Assembly: GCF_002161065.1 (NCBI RefSeq)
Contig: NZ_NFLV01000005.1
Coordinates: 140,682 to 204,681 of the forward strand
Direction of reading: 5' to 3'
DNA length: 64,000 nucleotides
Source: Eubacterium sp. An11
GTDB taxonomy: Bacteria; Bacillota; Clostridia; Lachnospirales; Lachnospiraceae
Positions 16,407-24,985 of the stretch are shown in pieces. The notes below the pieces were generated by a model. The model was not told where the DNA came from. It saw nothing but the letters and a program-made list of their open reading frames with translations, and ran no database searches. Made by a program: the position numbers and the translations under genes. The stretch's first letter is position 1. Every line of letters starts with the position of its first letter.

Positions 16407-17930
16407 TTACGATCTCTGATTCTCCTCGCTTCGTTTTCTCCGGATTCTCCGTCCCTCCCTCGTGAACAGAGGCCGTTTTCTCATACAGCGCAGAGGATAG
16501 CGCACGTACTCGTCCTTTCTTCCATCGTAACCAAGATGTCCGCCGCAGACGGACGGCAGCATATACGGAACGCCGAAGGATTCCAGCTGCGCCAGGTGGA
16601 ACAAAAGCGCCGCAAACAAAAGCAGATACCCGTAAATCCCCCACAGCGCCGCCGCAAAGATAAAGAGGAACTTCAACAGACGGAATACGGCGCCGAAGGA
16701 TTCATTAGGCACAATAAATGAGGCAATGGCCGTAAAAGACACCACGATGACCACGATGGTGCTGACAAGCCCGGCGTCCACCGCCGCCTGTCCCACGATG
16801 AGACCGCCAACGATCCCTATGGTTCCGCCCAGCTGGCCGGGGATATGGATACCGGCCTCCCGGAGCAGCTCAAACTGAAACTCCATCAACAGCACTTCCA
16901 AAACCACGGGGATAACGATACCTGTTCTTGCCTGTGCCACCGATAACAGAAAAGCTGTGGGAAGCATTTCTGTATGAAAGCCGGCAATAGCCACGTAGAG
17001 TCCCGGAAATCCGATGGCAAATATTGCCGCCGCAAACCGGAGAAGGCGGGCAAAGGACGCCACCTCAAAGCGGGTATAATAATCATCTCCGGACTGAAAA
17101 AACATGCCATAAGTGACCGGCAGCAGCAAAACTCCCGGCGAATTATCCACTACCAGGACAATCCGTCCTTCCAGCAGCCCGCTGGCCGCCTTGTCCGGAC
17201 GTTCGGTGTGCTGAAACTGCGGAAACGGCGTCCACGGATTTTTTTCCATGAGCTGCTCTACCATTCCTCCGTCAAAAATACCGTCCAGACTGATTTCCTG
17301 CACTTTTTTCCTGACTTTATCAAGGAGCGCCGGCTCCACCAGATCTTCCATATAACAGATGGCGAGATCCGTCTTGGACCGCTCCCCCACTTTTGTATGT
17401 TCCATTTTCAATCTGGGGTCCCGGATACGGCGGCGGATCAGCGCCGTATTTGTCCGGAAATTCTCCGTGAAACTGTCCTTCGGCCCCCGCATGACCATTT
17501 CCTGCTGGGTTTCTCCCACACCCCGGCCGGGGAAATTTTTTGTAGACAGGGACACCGCTTTTTCGCATCCCTCCACCAGCAGCAGAGAGTTTCCCGACAA
17601 AATATCCGTCAGCGCATCTTCATAAGTCTCCACAGCTTTCCAGTCCACAGTCTCCAGCACATGGTTTTCCACGAAAGACAAGCGATTTTCCTTGTCCGCC
17701 AGCACATTTTCCTGCAGCGGCCGGATGACGAAATCCTGAAGGGTCTGAGAATCTGTCAGGCCATCCACGTAAATCACCACCGCCCGCGTCTTTCCGTCTC
17801 CTGCATAGAACATGTTTTTTACCATATCCCCGCAGTTTTTCAAGGCATTTTCAAAAAATGCATAGTCCAGATCAAAATTGTTTAAAAGTTTTCCTTTGAT
17901 TTTCTGATCCCTTCCGTATATTGCGTCCAT
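16407..17930 (-). CDS. gerAA: spore germination protein GerAA-like
   Basis: This 507-residue GerA-family protein is the A subunit of a germinant receptor in the spore inner membrane. The soluble N-terminal domain (about 1-240) carries family patterns VIYVDGLTD, FVENHVLETVDW and GNSLLLVEGCEKAVSLSTKNFPGRGVGE, then RGPKDSFTENFRTNTALIRRRIRDP. The membrane part has LPTAFLLSVAQARTGIVIPVVLEVLLMEFQFELLREAGIHIPGQLGGTIGIVGGLIVGQAAV, given here only as landmarks between residues 330 and 400. A basic tail ends the protein. It starts the operon with the fused B-C gene. Confidence 0.95.
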   Translation of the reverse strand: MDAIYGRDQKIKGKLLNNFDLDYAFFENALKNCGDMVKNMFYAGDGKTRAVVIYVDGLTDSQTLQDFVIRPLQENVLADKENRLSFVENHVLETVDWKAVETYEDALTDILSGNSLLLVEGCEKAVSLSTKNFPGRGVGETQQEMVMRGPKDSFTENFRTNTALIRRRIRDPRLKMEHTKVGERSKTDLAICYMEDLVEPALLDKVRKKVQEISLDGIFDGGMVEQLMEKNPWTPFPQFQHTERPDKAASGLLEGRIVLVVDNSPGVLLLPVTYGMFFQSGDDYYTRFEVASFARLLRFAAAIFAIGFPGLYVAIAGFHTEMLPTAFLLSVAQARTGIVIPVVLEVLLMEFQFELLREAGIHIPGQLGGTIGIVGGLIVGQAAVDAGLVSTIVVIVVSFTAIASFIVPNESFGAVFRLLKFLFIFAAALWGIYGYLLLFAALLFHLAQLESFGVPYMLPSVCGGHLGYDGRKDEYVRYPLRCMRKRPLFTREGRRIRRKRSEENQRS

Positions 17931-18121
17931 GTCCCCTCCTGTCCCCGGCAGCGCGGCGCCTGCCGGCCCGTTCTCTGATCCACACCTGTTTTATCTGTCC
18001 CCTCCGCCGTTTTTGACGGCGTCCGAAGCCAAAAATTATCACAAAAAATGGTTTTCCTGTAGTATCCGGCAATAATGAAAAATTATGCCTGTAATTTTTT
18101 GTACTTCTTATGCTTCTTTTC

Positions 18122-18149
18122 TTGATTTTTGTCTGAAATAAGATATAAT
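18122..18149 (+). promoter_or_regulatory. sigma-A type promoter for ispE
   Basis: TTGATT (18122-18127) and TATAAT (18144-18149) are 16 bases apart, ending 34 bases before the ispE ATG. The rest of the 253-base gap between gerAA and ispE holds a GCCGT/ACGGC mini-hairpin and no gene. Confidence 0.75.
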
Positions 18150-18183
18150 TCATGTATACAAGATACACGGGAGGAACAATTTT

Positions 18184-19089
18184 ATGGGACAACCCTTACA
18201 TTTGAAAGCCTATGGAAAGGTGAATCTTGGGCTGGACGTTATCCGAAGACGGGAAGATGGATATCACGAAGTGCGGATGATCATGCAGACGGTCAAGCTT
18301 TATGACCGGATCATTCTGGAACGGAACCATTCCGGCAGAATTTCTCTGCGGACGAATCTGCCTTATCTTCCTGTCAATGAAAAGAATCTTGTTTATCGCG
18401 CCATTGATATCATACGGCGGGAGTATGGTATCAAAGACGGGGTCAGCGCAAATATTATAAAACGGATTCCCGTGGCTGCCGGCATGGCAGGAGGCAGCAC
18501 CGATGCCGCCGCCGCCTTTGTGGGAATGAACCAGCTTTTTTCTCTGAATATCACTCAGGAAAAGCTTATGGAATACGGCGTCTCTCTGGGAGCCGACATT
18601 CCTTACTGTATCATGCGGGGTACCGCGCTCTCAGAAGGTATCGGAGAGATCCTCACTCCCCTGCCTCCGGTTCCCGGCTGTTGGTTTCTTATTGTGAAAC
18701 CAGGTTTTTCCATGTCCACAAAGTTTGTGTACGAACATCTGACGCTCGATGAACACACCGTGCATCCGGACATTGACGGAATGGTGGACGCCCTGGGGCG
18801 CCGCGATCTGGACGGCGTGGCCGGCCGTCTGGGAAATGTACTGGAGCAGGTGACAAAGCAGCACTATCCCGCCATCGATGAGCTGAAAACTATCATGAAT
18901 AAAAACGGAGCGTTAAATTCTCTGATGAGTGGCAGCGGCCCGACAGTCTTCGGCATTTTCACATCCCGGGAGAAGGCCGAAAATGCGGCGAGAGCATGCC
19001 GCCGGCACCCGGCAGTACGGCAGACCGCAGTCGTCCGGCCGTTTAATAAATCGCTGCACGCCAAACCGTCCGTGCACACGAACAGATAA
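18184..19089 (+). CDS. ispE: 4-diphosphocytidyl-2-C-methyl-D-erythritol kinase
   Basis: IspE phosphorylates CDP-methylerythritol in the MEP isoprenoid pathway. The 301-residue protein has the GHMP-kinase layout: N-terminal AYGKVNLGLDVIRRREDGYHEV, the ATP-binding PVAAGMAGGSTDAAAAF (about residues 98-114) and the C-terminal LMSGSGPTVFG. The ribosome site is GGGAGGAAC. The GntR regulator follows 25 bases after the stop, so the two are probably co-transcribed. Confidence 0.96.
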   Translation: MGQPLHLKAYGKVNLGLDVIRRREDGYHEVRMIMQTVKLYDRIILERNHSGRISLRTNLPYLPVNEKNLVYRAIDIIRREYGIKDGVSANIIKRIPVAAGMAGGSTDAAAAFVGMNQLFSLNITQEKLMEYGVSLGADIPYCIMRGTALSEGIGEILTPLPPVPGCWFLIVKPGFSMSTKFVYEHLTLDEHTVHPDIDGMVDALGRRDLDGVAGRLGNVLEQVTKQHYPAIDELKTIMNKNGALNSLMSGSGPTVFGIFTSREKAENAARACRRHPAVRQTAVVRPFNKSLHAKPSVHTNR

Positions 19090-19114
19090 ATCACACAATG
19101 ACAGGAGACTTCAT

Positions 19115-19792
19115 ATGAATCAGAATCAGGACCATTTAAAAGATACTATGAATGAATATCTTCCTCTCCGGGATGTGGTTTTCAATACCCTTCGCCGCGC
19201 CATTATCACCGGCGAATTTGCACCCGGAGAGCGTTTGATGGAGATTTCCCTGGCCAACCGTCTGGGCGTCAGTCGTACCCCCGTGCGGGAAGCCATCCGG
19301 AAACTGGAACTGGAGGGCCTTGTGATCATGATCCCAAGGAAGGGAGCGCAGGTGGCAAAGATCACCGAAAAAAGCCTCCGGGACGTTATTGAGATTCGCT
19401 GCGTGCTGGAAGAGTTCGCCGCTTCTCTGGCCTGCGAACGGATCACGGAAGAGGGAAAAGAGAAATTAAAAGAAGCGCATCAGCAGTTTGTGGACGCCGT
19501 GCAGAGCCGCGATATCCTCGATATCGTGGAAAAAGACGAAAAGTTTCACGACGCCATCTTCCAGGCCACCAGCAACGATAAGCTGATTACCATTATCAAT
19601 AATCTGCGGGAACAGTTTTACCGCTACCGCATGGAATATGTCCGGGATATCGAACAGCATTCTGTACTGGTCACAGAACACGAAAATCTTCTCCACGCCA
19701 TATTTAACCATGACAGTGAGACGGCCAAACAGATCATGCGGACCCATCTGAAGAATCAGCAGGAGGGCGTTATTCAGGCCATTAAAGAATAG
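19115..19792 (+). CDS. GntR family regulator (FadR/FCD subfamily)
   Basis: The 225-residue regulator has an N-terminal winged helix (residues about 15-80: VFNTLRRAIITGEFAPGERLMEISLANRLGVSRTPVREAIRKLELEG as landmarks) and an all-helical FCD ligand-binding domain with the usual metal-site residues (EIRCVLE..., DEKFHDAIFQATSN, HENLLHAIFNHD...MRTHL). I use the ATG at 19115 after AGGAG; the frame stays open upstream through the end of ispE, but those codons do not fit the family. The effector is unknown. Confidence 0.92.
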   Translation: MNQNQDHLKDTMNEYLPLRDVVFNTLRRAIITGEFAPGERLMEISLANRLGVSRTPVREAIRKLELEGLVIMIPRKGAQVAKITEKSLRDVIEIRCVLEEFAASLACERITEEGKEKLKEAHQQFVDAVQSRDILDIVEKDEKFHDAIFQATSNDKLITIINNLREQFYRYRMEYVRDIEQHSVLVTEHENLLHAIFNHDSETAKQIMRTHLKNQQEGVIQAIKE

Positions 19793-19857
19793 CAATACGA
19801 CAAAAGACAAGCAATACAAACTCTCAGGAGGCATTTCCATGAAATGTCCCTTAAGAC

Positions 19858-19926
19858 AAAAAGGCATCCGTTTCCGGAAGGTTCAGAATACATTTTCTGA
19901 AATATCCGGATAACGGATGCCTTTTT
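19858..19926. terminator. bidirectional intrinsic terminator
   Basis: GGCATCCGTT (19863-19872) and AACGGATGCC (19912-19921) pair, with inner TCCGGA and TTCAGAA/TTCTGAA pairings. AAAAA lies on the left flank and TTTTT on the right. It separates the rightward GntR gene from the leftward ribU gene. Confidence 0.88.
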
Positions 19927-19948
19927 ATGGTTTAAATACATTTTTCTA

Positions 19949-20575
19949 TTATCTGCTCAGAAAACTGTGCAGGAAATTGGAAATTCTCTTGTAAATATAA
20001 AAAGTTACGATACCGTTGATTCCCGCTTTGATAATGTTGAATGCGATGATAAACGGCATCAGGCTCCATACAGTTCCTGTCGGAACTCCCATGAACGCCG
20101 GGGTGATGATCATATTGGCCGGTATCATGACAAGCGCCATCACCGCCATTCCCGCGAGAAGTCCGATGAGTGCGGTACGTCTTGTCTTTCTGCTGTAATA
20201 AACGGTTCCTGCCACCAGAACCAGCGCGCTTGTGGCGATGATGTGCATCAGAATGCCGTAAAATCCACTTCCCGCACTGACTGTCACACCCTGTACAATG
20301 GCAGTCACAAATGTGAGCATCAAACCAGCCGCCGGGCCGAAGGCAAAGGTGCCGATAAGAATCGGGATATCTGCCGGGTCATATTCCAGAAACGGAACCA
20401 TCGGCATAATCGGAAAATGAATCAGATAGACCAGTGCAACGGAAATTGCCACCATCATGGCCATGGTAACCATCTTCTTGGTCCTGCCGATCCCCTCCAG
20501 TGTACCGGCTCCTGTCTGCGGGTGTGCTTTTGCTTTCGCGCGTGCCTGATGGCGGCGCATTACTTCGTCTGACAT
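19949..20575 (-). CDS. ribU: ECF transporter substrate-binding (S) component, riboflavin-type
   Basis: The 208-residue protein has about six hydrophobic segments and the ECF S-component pattern VTMAMMVAISVALVYLIHFPIMP, then LEYDPADIPILIGTFAFGPAAGL, which is typical of RibU. It would bind riboflavin and join the shared EcfA-A'-T module to import it. The FMN riboswitch in its leader supports riboflavin as the substrate. The soluble start (MSDEVMRRHQARAKAK) is longer than in many S components. Confidence 0.9.
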   Translation of the reverse strand: MSDEVMRRHQARAKAKAHPQTGAGTLEGIGRTKKMVTMAMMVAISVALVYLIHFPIMPMVPFLEYDPADIPILIGTFAFGPAAGLMLTFVTAIVQGVTVSAGSGFYGILMHIIATSALVLVAGTVYYSRKTRRTALIGLLAGMAVMALVMIPANMIITPAFMGVPTGTVWSLMPFIIAFNIIKAGINGIVTFYIYKRISNFLHSFLSR

Positions 20576-20665
20576 GCAAATTCCTCCTCAAAAATAATAT
20601 TTTCGAAGAATCTGCCAGGTATTGTGCTGAGCTGATATTCACGAAATTGTCTGTGGAACAGGAAA

Positions 20666-20749
20666 GAATCCTACAAGGCAGGATTCTCCGCCTGCGGCGG
20701 GTCGCAAAAGCGACATCTTCCTATCCGCCGCAGTGCGATCCTCGCGGAG
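20666..20749. repeat. highly structured palindromic element in the ribU leader
   Basis: Nested perfect inverted repeats are stacked here: GAATCCT/AGGATTC (20666-20672, 20680-20686), CTCCGC/GCGGAG (20686-20691, 20744-20749), CTGCGGCGG/CCGCCGCAG (20692-20700, 20725-20733) and GTCGC/GCGAC closing an AAAA loop (20701-20714). GC content is far above its surroundings. It sits between the riboswitch terminator and the ribU start, and the plus strand continues into CGTTTTTT. It looks like a dispersed REP- or MITE-like element or a structured RNA. Confidence 0.6.
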
Positions 20750-20783
20750 CGTTTTTTATTTCACAGGAATGCCATTTCCTGCG

Positions 20784-20817
20784 AAATAAAAAAGTCCTGA
20801 AATATAAATTTCAGGAC
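20784..20817 (-). terminator. riboswitch expression-platform terminator
   Basis: Read on the minus strand, GTCCTGAAAT and ATTTCAGGAC (20794-20817) form a perfect 10-bp stem with a four-base loop, followed directly by TTTTTTATTT. It lies just after the FMN aptamer, as expected for transcription attenuation when FMN is bound. A second long stem follows at about 20758-20787. Confidence 0.85.
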
Positions 20818-20839
20818 CACAAAAAACATTGATCAGCCA

Positions 20840-21057
20840 TCGTTTCTTTCATCCGGACTATACCGTTGGTATGGGATTCCAACCCATTCAACCTCCGTGT
20901 ACACTGCATCTTCATGAAATGCATTCAAAAGCATCGATATATTTCGAACTCTCTTTGATTCCATTTGCGTGAAAATGTATCTGTACCCTTCTGGCTCGTG
21001 GACTTAAGGTCTTGGCCTGTCACCACCAGTGAGGAATTACACCTCGCCCTGAAACAG
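20840..21057 (-). promoter_or_regulatory. FMN riboswitch (RFN element)
   Basis: On the minus strand the conserved RFN blocks occur in order: TTTCAGGGCGAGGTGTAATTCC, then TGGTGGTGACAGGCC, CACGAGCC, GGGTTGGAATCCCA, and finally ACGGTATAGTCCGGATGAAAGA. The P1 stem is closed by TGTTTC (21051-21056) and GAAACG (20841-20846). The variable stem after CGAGCC is expanded by roughly 90-100 bases compared with short RFN elements. It controls ribU by attenuation. Confidence 0.9.
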
Positions 21058-21104
21058 ATTTTTCTGATTTTTATCATAGCACTGTTCCAGGGTTTCGTCA
21101 AGAT

Positions 21105-22679
21105 TCATTCTCCGATAACCGCGTCCATGGCTTTGATAAGAAACAGTTTCCGCCCGCTTTCCAACGGTTCCTCCACATTTTCATTATATTGTTTGATCTT
21201 ATCGATGGTCGTTCCGTACCGCTTGGCGATGTTCCAGAGAGTATCACCTTTTTTGACAATATAACCGGTAATGGAAGGTATCCTGGCAATCTCTTCCTCG
21301 TCAAACGGCAGATCTTCTACTTCATCGATCATATCCATCTTTACCTGGGCAAATCCGGTCACGTAGATTCCTGCCACCGCACGGATTTCCAGCTGATTTC
21401 CGTCCACCACATAACCGCCGATCTGTTCCAGAACTCCCCGGATCTCACACCGGTCAGACGGACTTACCGACTGGGTCTCCACCAGATATTCAAAGGGAAT
21501 GACCACTTCCTTTGACTGGATCGGCGCGCCATCGTCCCCGGCAATATAAAGTACCTTACAGAAAATCAGCCCTTCTGTGGCAATCCCTTCCTCTTCCAGT
21601 CTGAAATCTTCAATTTTTACCGTTCCTTCCACATTTAATACCTGCAGCAGCTGATGAGGATCTCCCTCAGAGTTCACCCGGTAATTTATTTTTGTTTTAG
21701 CATTATTCTGGAAAATCAGATTCTCAAACTTCACAGGCCGGGTTTTCAATTTCAGTTTCCGGTTATTGGCATACATATCTTTGAGCACCGGCATCTGAAA
21801 TTCCCGGTAGGCCTTCAGATCCAGCTCCAAAACGGCATCCACTTCCACACTGCGCGGTTCCCCGTCTTCGTCGGGTTTAATAACAGACTGATGGCTGCCC
21901 AGAGCCACCGCTATATTGCCGATGAGATTCTCCTGACTGTCGGAACATTCCAGCTCGTTGGTAAAGGGAATCTCCCAGTCATAATACTGCACCGGCTCCT
22001 GTTCTTCCTCACTGCGGTATAAGATAAACAAAAACAGTTCTCCACGAATCGAAAGCTTTCCCTCCATCATCCGGACATCCACATCCCGGAGCTGCATGGA
22101 ATTCCACAAAATCTCCCGGATGTTCGGCTTGCCGGCCGGCAGCGATACATCGGCGCGAATCCTCTGGATATCTTTTTTGTAGAGCATAATCTCTGTCATG
22201 GGAGCGGACTCATACAGACACTGTACATTGTCCTTTTTCTCCACACCGACGCTGCATTCCACAAACTTCGTTTCCGATATATGTATGTGGAAAAATAAAA
22301 CGGAGCGGACGCCGCATTTTCTGGAATTGATGACCGAAACCGTCAGATCCTCCAGATCTACCGTTACTTTCGCTGTATCCGTAGTCTGAGCTCCTTCCAC
22401 ATTCATAAACTCTTCCAGAGAAAATTCATGCTCCATACAGGAAATTCTCTGTTCTTTTTCCGCACTCAGATACAGAATCTGTACCAGAAACATCCCGCGG
22501 ATACGGATGCGGTCGGTCAGAATTTCAATTTCATCGATATGAACCTCGCCCCGGCTCTCCACGATTTTTTCCACGTCCGGCTTTGTATCCGGCACATTCA
22601 TATCCTGATCTATGGTAATCTGTACATTTTTTTCCAGCTTTAAAATACCGGACTGCACCGTTTTCTTCTCAACCTTCAT
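21105..22679 (-). CDS. SPOCS (DUF3794) and LysM protein, SipL-like spore morphogenesis factor
   Basis: The 524-residue protein has repeated SPOCS/DUF3794 domains (for example VDVRMMEGKLSIRGELFLFILYRSEEE and IEDFRLEEEGIATEGLIFCKVLYIAGDD, and a third near residue 430) and a C-terminal LysM (YIVKKGDTLWNIAKRYGTTIDKIKQYN). This architecture matches SipL of Clostridioides difficile, the functional counterpart of SpoVID, which tethers the coat to SpoIVA during sporulation. I start at the ATG at 22679 after GGGAGGATTTT. The assignment to SipL is by architecture only. Confidence 0.85.
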   Translation of the reverse strand: MKVEKKTVQSGILKLEKNVQITIDQDMNVPDTKPDVEKIVESRGEVHIDEIEILTDRIRIRGMFLVQILYLSAEKEQRISCMEHEFSLEEFMNVEGAQTTDTAKVTVDLEDLTVSVINSRKCGVRSVLFFHIHISETKFVECSVGVEKKDNVQCLYESAPMTEIMLYKKDIQRIRADVSLPAGKPNIREILWNSMQLRDVDVRMMEGKLSIRGELFLFILYRSEEEQEPVQYYDWEIPFTNELECSDSQENLIGNIAVALGSHQSVIKPDEDGEPRSVEVDAVLELDLKAYREFQMPVLKDMYANNRKLKLKTRPVKFENLIFQNNAKTKINYRVNSEGDPHQLLQVLNVEGTVKIEDFRLEEEGIATEGLIFCKVLYIAGDDGAPIQSKEVVIPFEYLVETQSVSPSDRCEIRGVLEQIGGYVVDGNQLEIRAVAGIYVTGFAQVKMDMIDEVEDLPFDEEEIARIPSITGYIVKKGDTLWNIAKRYGTTIDKIKQYNENVEEPLESGRKLFLIKAMDAVIGE

Positions 22680-22826
22680 AAAATCCTCCCTCACACCATT
22701 GCCCTGCACACACTGCCAGACGGCAATTTCTCCTGATTTCTATGCATTATATGCTCCTCCTTTTCATTATATGCATGGCTATCTTTCGCCAGCGTACCAC
22801 AGCCCATCTCATGTGTACAGAATACA

Positions 22827-23285
22827 TCAGGAATCAATGACACAGAACACATCCATCTGCGGGCAGCGTACCACAATATATGGATATGTCTCCGTCTCTA
22901 TACTGTCTTCCCCGGCGGCCGGTCCCATGAGCTGCGTTCGCAGAAAGAGGGTTTCCCCGCTGCGCCAGCACTCCTCGATCCTTACGCTGTACCCACTGAA
23001 ATCCTTTTTCCCGTAACACACGACCAGATAAATGTACATAGAGTTCCTGTACGTGAAGGTGACGGGCTTTTTCTTTTTCTCTTTCAGAAGAGTTTGCAAT
23101 TGTTCCGGAAGACTGGTATCTTTGCAGATCACATACTCCACCGGTTCTTTTTTCCCGCTGAAATTCAGATTCTTCACGCAGCCTGTCACAGACAGGCAGA
23201 AGACGGCCAACAGACATAAAAGCACCGCCCGACATACCGGCCCCCTCTGTGCAGCCCCGGATTCCGTCAACTTTCTGTGGATCAT
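22827..23285 (-). CDS. PrcB-like C-terminal domain lipoprotein
   Basis: The 152-residue product has a lipoprotein signal with the lipobox LSVTGC (cysteine near residue 37). A domain resembling PrcB_C follows, running from YVICKDTSLPEQLQTLL through the YLVVCYGKKDFSGYSVRI core to a final YPYIVVRCP strand. PrcB was described as a protease-complex subunit in spirochaetes; the role here is unknown. I chose the ATG at 23285, which follows GGGAGGATTCCC; the frame continues upstream another 54 codons but without a good site. A second long overlapping frame is a shadow. Confidence 0.7.
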   Translation of the reverse strand: MIHRKLTESGAAQRGPVCRAVLLCLLAVFCLSVTGCVKNLNFSGKKEPVEYVICKDTSLPEQLQTLLKEKKKKPVTFTYRNSMYIYLVVCYGKKDFSGYSVRIEECWRSGETLFLRTQLMGPAAGEDSIETETYPYIVVRCPQMDVFCVIDS

Positions 23286-23440
23286 GGGAATCCTCCCGTT
23301 TTCTATTGATTTTGACAGATAAGATTCTTCCTTTATGTATATGCGCTGATCTTCCGTTTTCTTCATGAAATTTTTTGTTTTCATACATTTCTCCGGAAAT
23401 ATACCGCCAGAATCTATCGGAAACCATCTAAAATCCCCTC

Positions 23441-23469
23441 TTAGCAAATATGCGAAAATATGATATGAT
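23441..23469 (+). promoter_or_regulatory. sigma-A type promoter for cca
   Basis: TTAGCA (23441-23446) and TATGAT (23464-23469) have 17-base spacing, 60 bases before the cca ATG. Confidence 0.65.
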
Positions 23470-23528
23470 TGTTGTCAAAGTGCTGACATTTCTTTGATCA
23501 TTTTATAATGTAAGGAGGGTTTTCCCAT

Positions 23529-24881
23529 ATGAAATTATATATTCCAAAACAGGCTGCCAGCATCATACAGACCCTCTCTTCCCACGGATATGAAGCGTAT
23601 GTGGTGGGAGGCTGTGTCCGGGATTCCATCCTCGGCAAAACGCCTTCCGACTGGGACATCACCACCTCCGCCAGACCGGAGCAGGTGAAAGCGCTGTTTT
23701 CCAAGACCATCGATACGGGAATCAAACATGGTACGGTCACAGTGATGATGGATAAGACCGGTTATGAGGTGACCACCTACCGCATCGACGGTGAATACGA
23801 AGATCACCGCCGTCCCAATGATGTGACCTTCACCACCAGCCTCCGGGAAGATCTGATGCGCAGAGACTTTACCATCAATGCCATGGCTTACAATGACACC
23901 GATGGTCTCATTGATCTCTTCGGCGGTATGGAAGATCTGGAGCACAAGGTGATCCGTTGTGTGGGGCAGGCCAAAGACCGCTTTGAGGAGGACGCCCTGC
24001 GGATGCTGCGGGCCGTCCGCTTTGCCGGGCAGCTGAACTTCCGTATCGAACATTCCACCCGGGAGGCCATTGCTGAATGCCATGAAAATCTCCGGGACGT
24101 GAGCGCCGAACGAATTCAGATGGAACTGCTGAAGCTTCTCATCTCCGATCATCCGGAGATTCTGAAAGAAGCCTATGCCACTGGTCTCACCGGCATATTC
24201 TTTCCGGAGTTTGACCGGATGATGGAAACAGAACAGAAGAATCCCCACCATTGTTATTCGGTGGGCGAACACACTCTTCATGCCGTGCGCACCATCGAGC
24301 CGAACCCTGTGCTTCGTCTGACCATGCTTCTTCATGATGTGGGCAAGCCGGTCACAAAGACCACCGATGAATACGGTATCGATCATTTTTATAATCACTA
24401 CAAAGTGGGGGCAGACATGAGCAAGGAGATTCTGAAACGTCTCAAGTTTGACAATAAGACCATTCAGATCGTCTACCAGCTCATCTCTCACCATGATATC
24501 CGTTTTAAAGATCCGAAAACCAACGGACGCCGCCATGTCCGCAAAGTGATGCATTCCATCGGGCCGACCTTGTTTCCTTATCTTCTTAAAGTTATGGAAG
24601 CAGATGTCCGCTCGCAGAGTGAGTATTATCAGGCCGAAAAGCTTTCCATTCTGAAAGAGACCTGGGAAGCCTATGAAGAGATTCTGGAAGAAAAGGACTG
24701 CCTCTCCTTAAAGGATTTAAAAATCAACGGCAACCAGCTGAAGGCGCTGGGTATCCGGGAGGGAAAGGTCATCGGCGCTATTCTTAATACCCTGCTTTCC
24801 ATGGTTCTGGAACACCCGGAATTAAACGAATATTCGTATCTTAAGGAACTTGCCCTTAAGATTTATAAGCAGCTCCGCTAA
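23529..24881 (+). CDS. cca: CCA tRNA nucleotidyltransferase with HD domain
   Basis: The 450-residue enzyme adds or repairs the 3' CCA of tRNAs. The class II nucleotidyltransferase head shows VGGCVRDSILGKTPSDWDITTSA (GGxVRD and DWD metal site), RRDFTINAMAYN, and the tRNA-binding region EEDALRMLRAVRFAGQLNF. An HD hydrolase domain follows (MLLHDVGKP, about residue 265). An AAGGAGGG site precedes the start, though spaced about 12 bases from it. The stop codon lies in the loop of a terminator hairpin. Confidence 0.95.
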   Translation: MKLYIPKQAASIIQTLSSHGYEAYVVGGCVRDSILGKTPSDWDITTSARPEQVKALFSKTIDTGIKHGTVTVMMDKTGYEVTTYRIDGEYEDHRRPNDVTFTTSLREDLMRRDFTINAMAYNDTDGLIDLFGGMEDLEHKVIRCVGQAKDRFEEDALRMLRAVRFAGQLNFRIEHSTREAIAECHENLRDVSAERIQMELLKLLISDHPEILKEAYATGLTGIFFPEFDRMMETEQKNPHHCYSVGEHTLHAVRTIEPNPVLRLTMLLHDVGKPVTKTTDEYGIDHFYNHYKVGADMSKEILKRLKFDNKTIQIVYQLISHHDIRFKDPKTNGRRHVRKVMHSIGPTLFPYLLKVMEADVRSQSEYYQAEKLSILKETWEAYEEILEEKDCLSLKDLKINGNQLKALGIREGKVIGAILNTLLSMVLEHPELNEYSYLKELALKIYKQLR

Positions 24882-24897
24882 CGCGGGGCTGTTTTCC
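24868..24897 (+). terminator. intrinsic terminator overlapping the cca stop codon
   Basis: CAGCTCCGC and GCGGGGCTG pair around a short loop holding the TAA stop, followed by TTTTCCTTTCTT. Confidence 0.75.
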
Positions 24898-24985
24898 TTT
24901 CTTACTTTCTGTCATAACCTTCCGGTGCCGGTCATAGGATAGACCATGCTACCGGAAACCTGCTTTTTTGTTTGGAGGGATTGTT

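Noticed and set aside
16974..17885. 303-codon plus-strand open frame over gerAA
   Set aside because: It is antisense to a conserved germination gene and has no recognisable domains.
22834..23427. 197-codon minus-strand frame overlapping the PrcB-like lipoprotein
   Set aside because: The other frame has a lipobox, a good ribosome site and a domain match; this one has none.
23535..24554. 339-codon open frame antisense to cca
   Set aside because: It mirrors a clearly conserved CCA-adding enzyme, lacks a ribosome site and shows no protein-family pattern.
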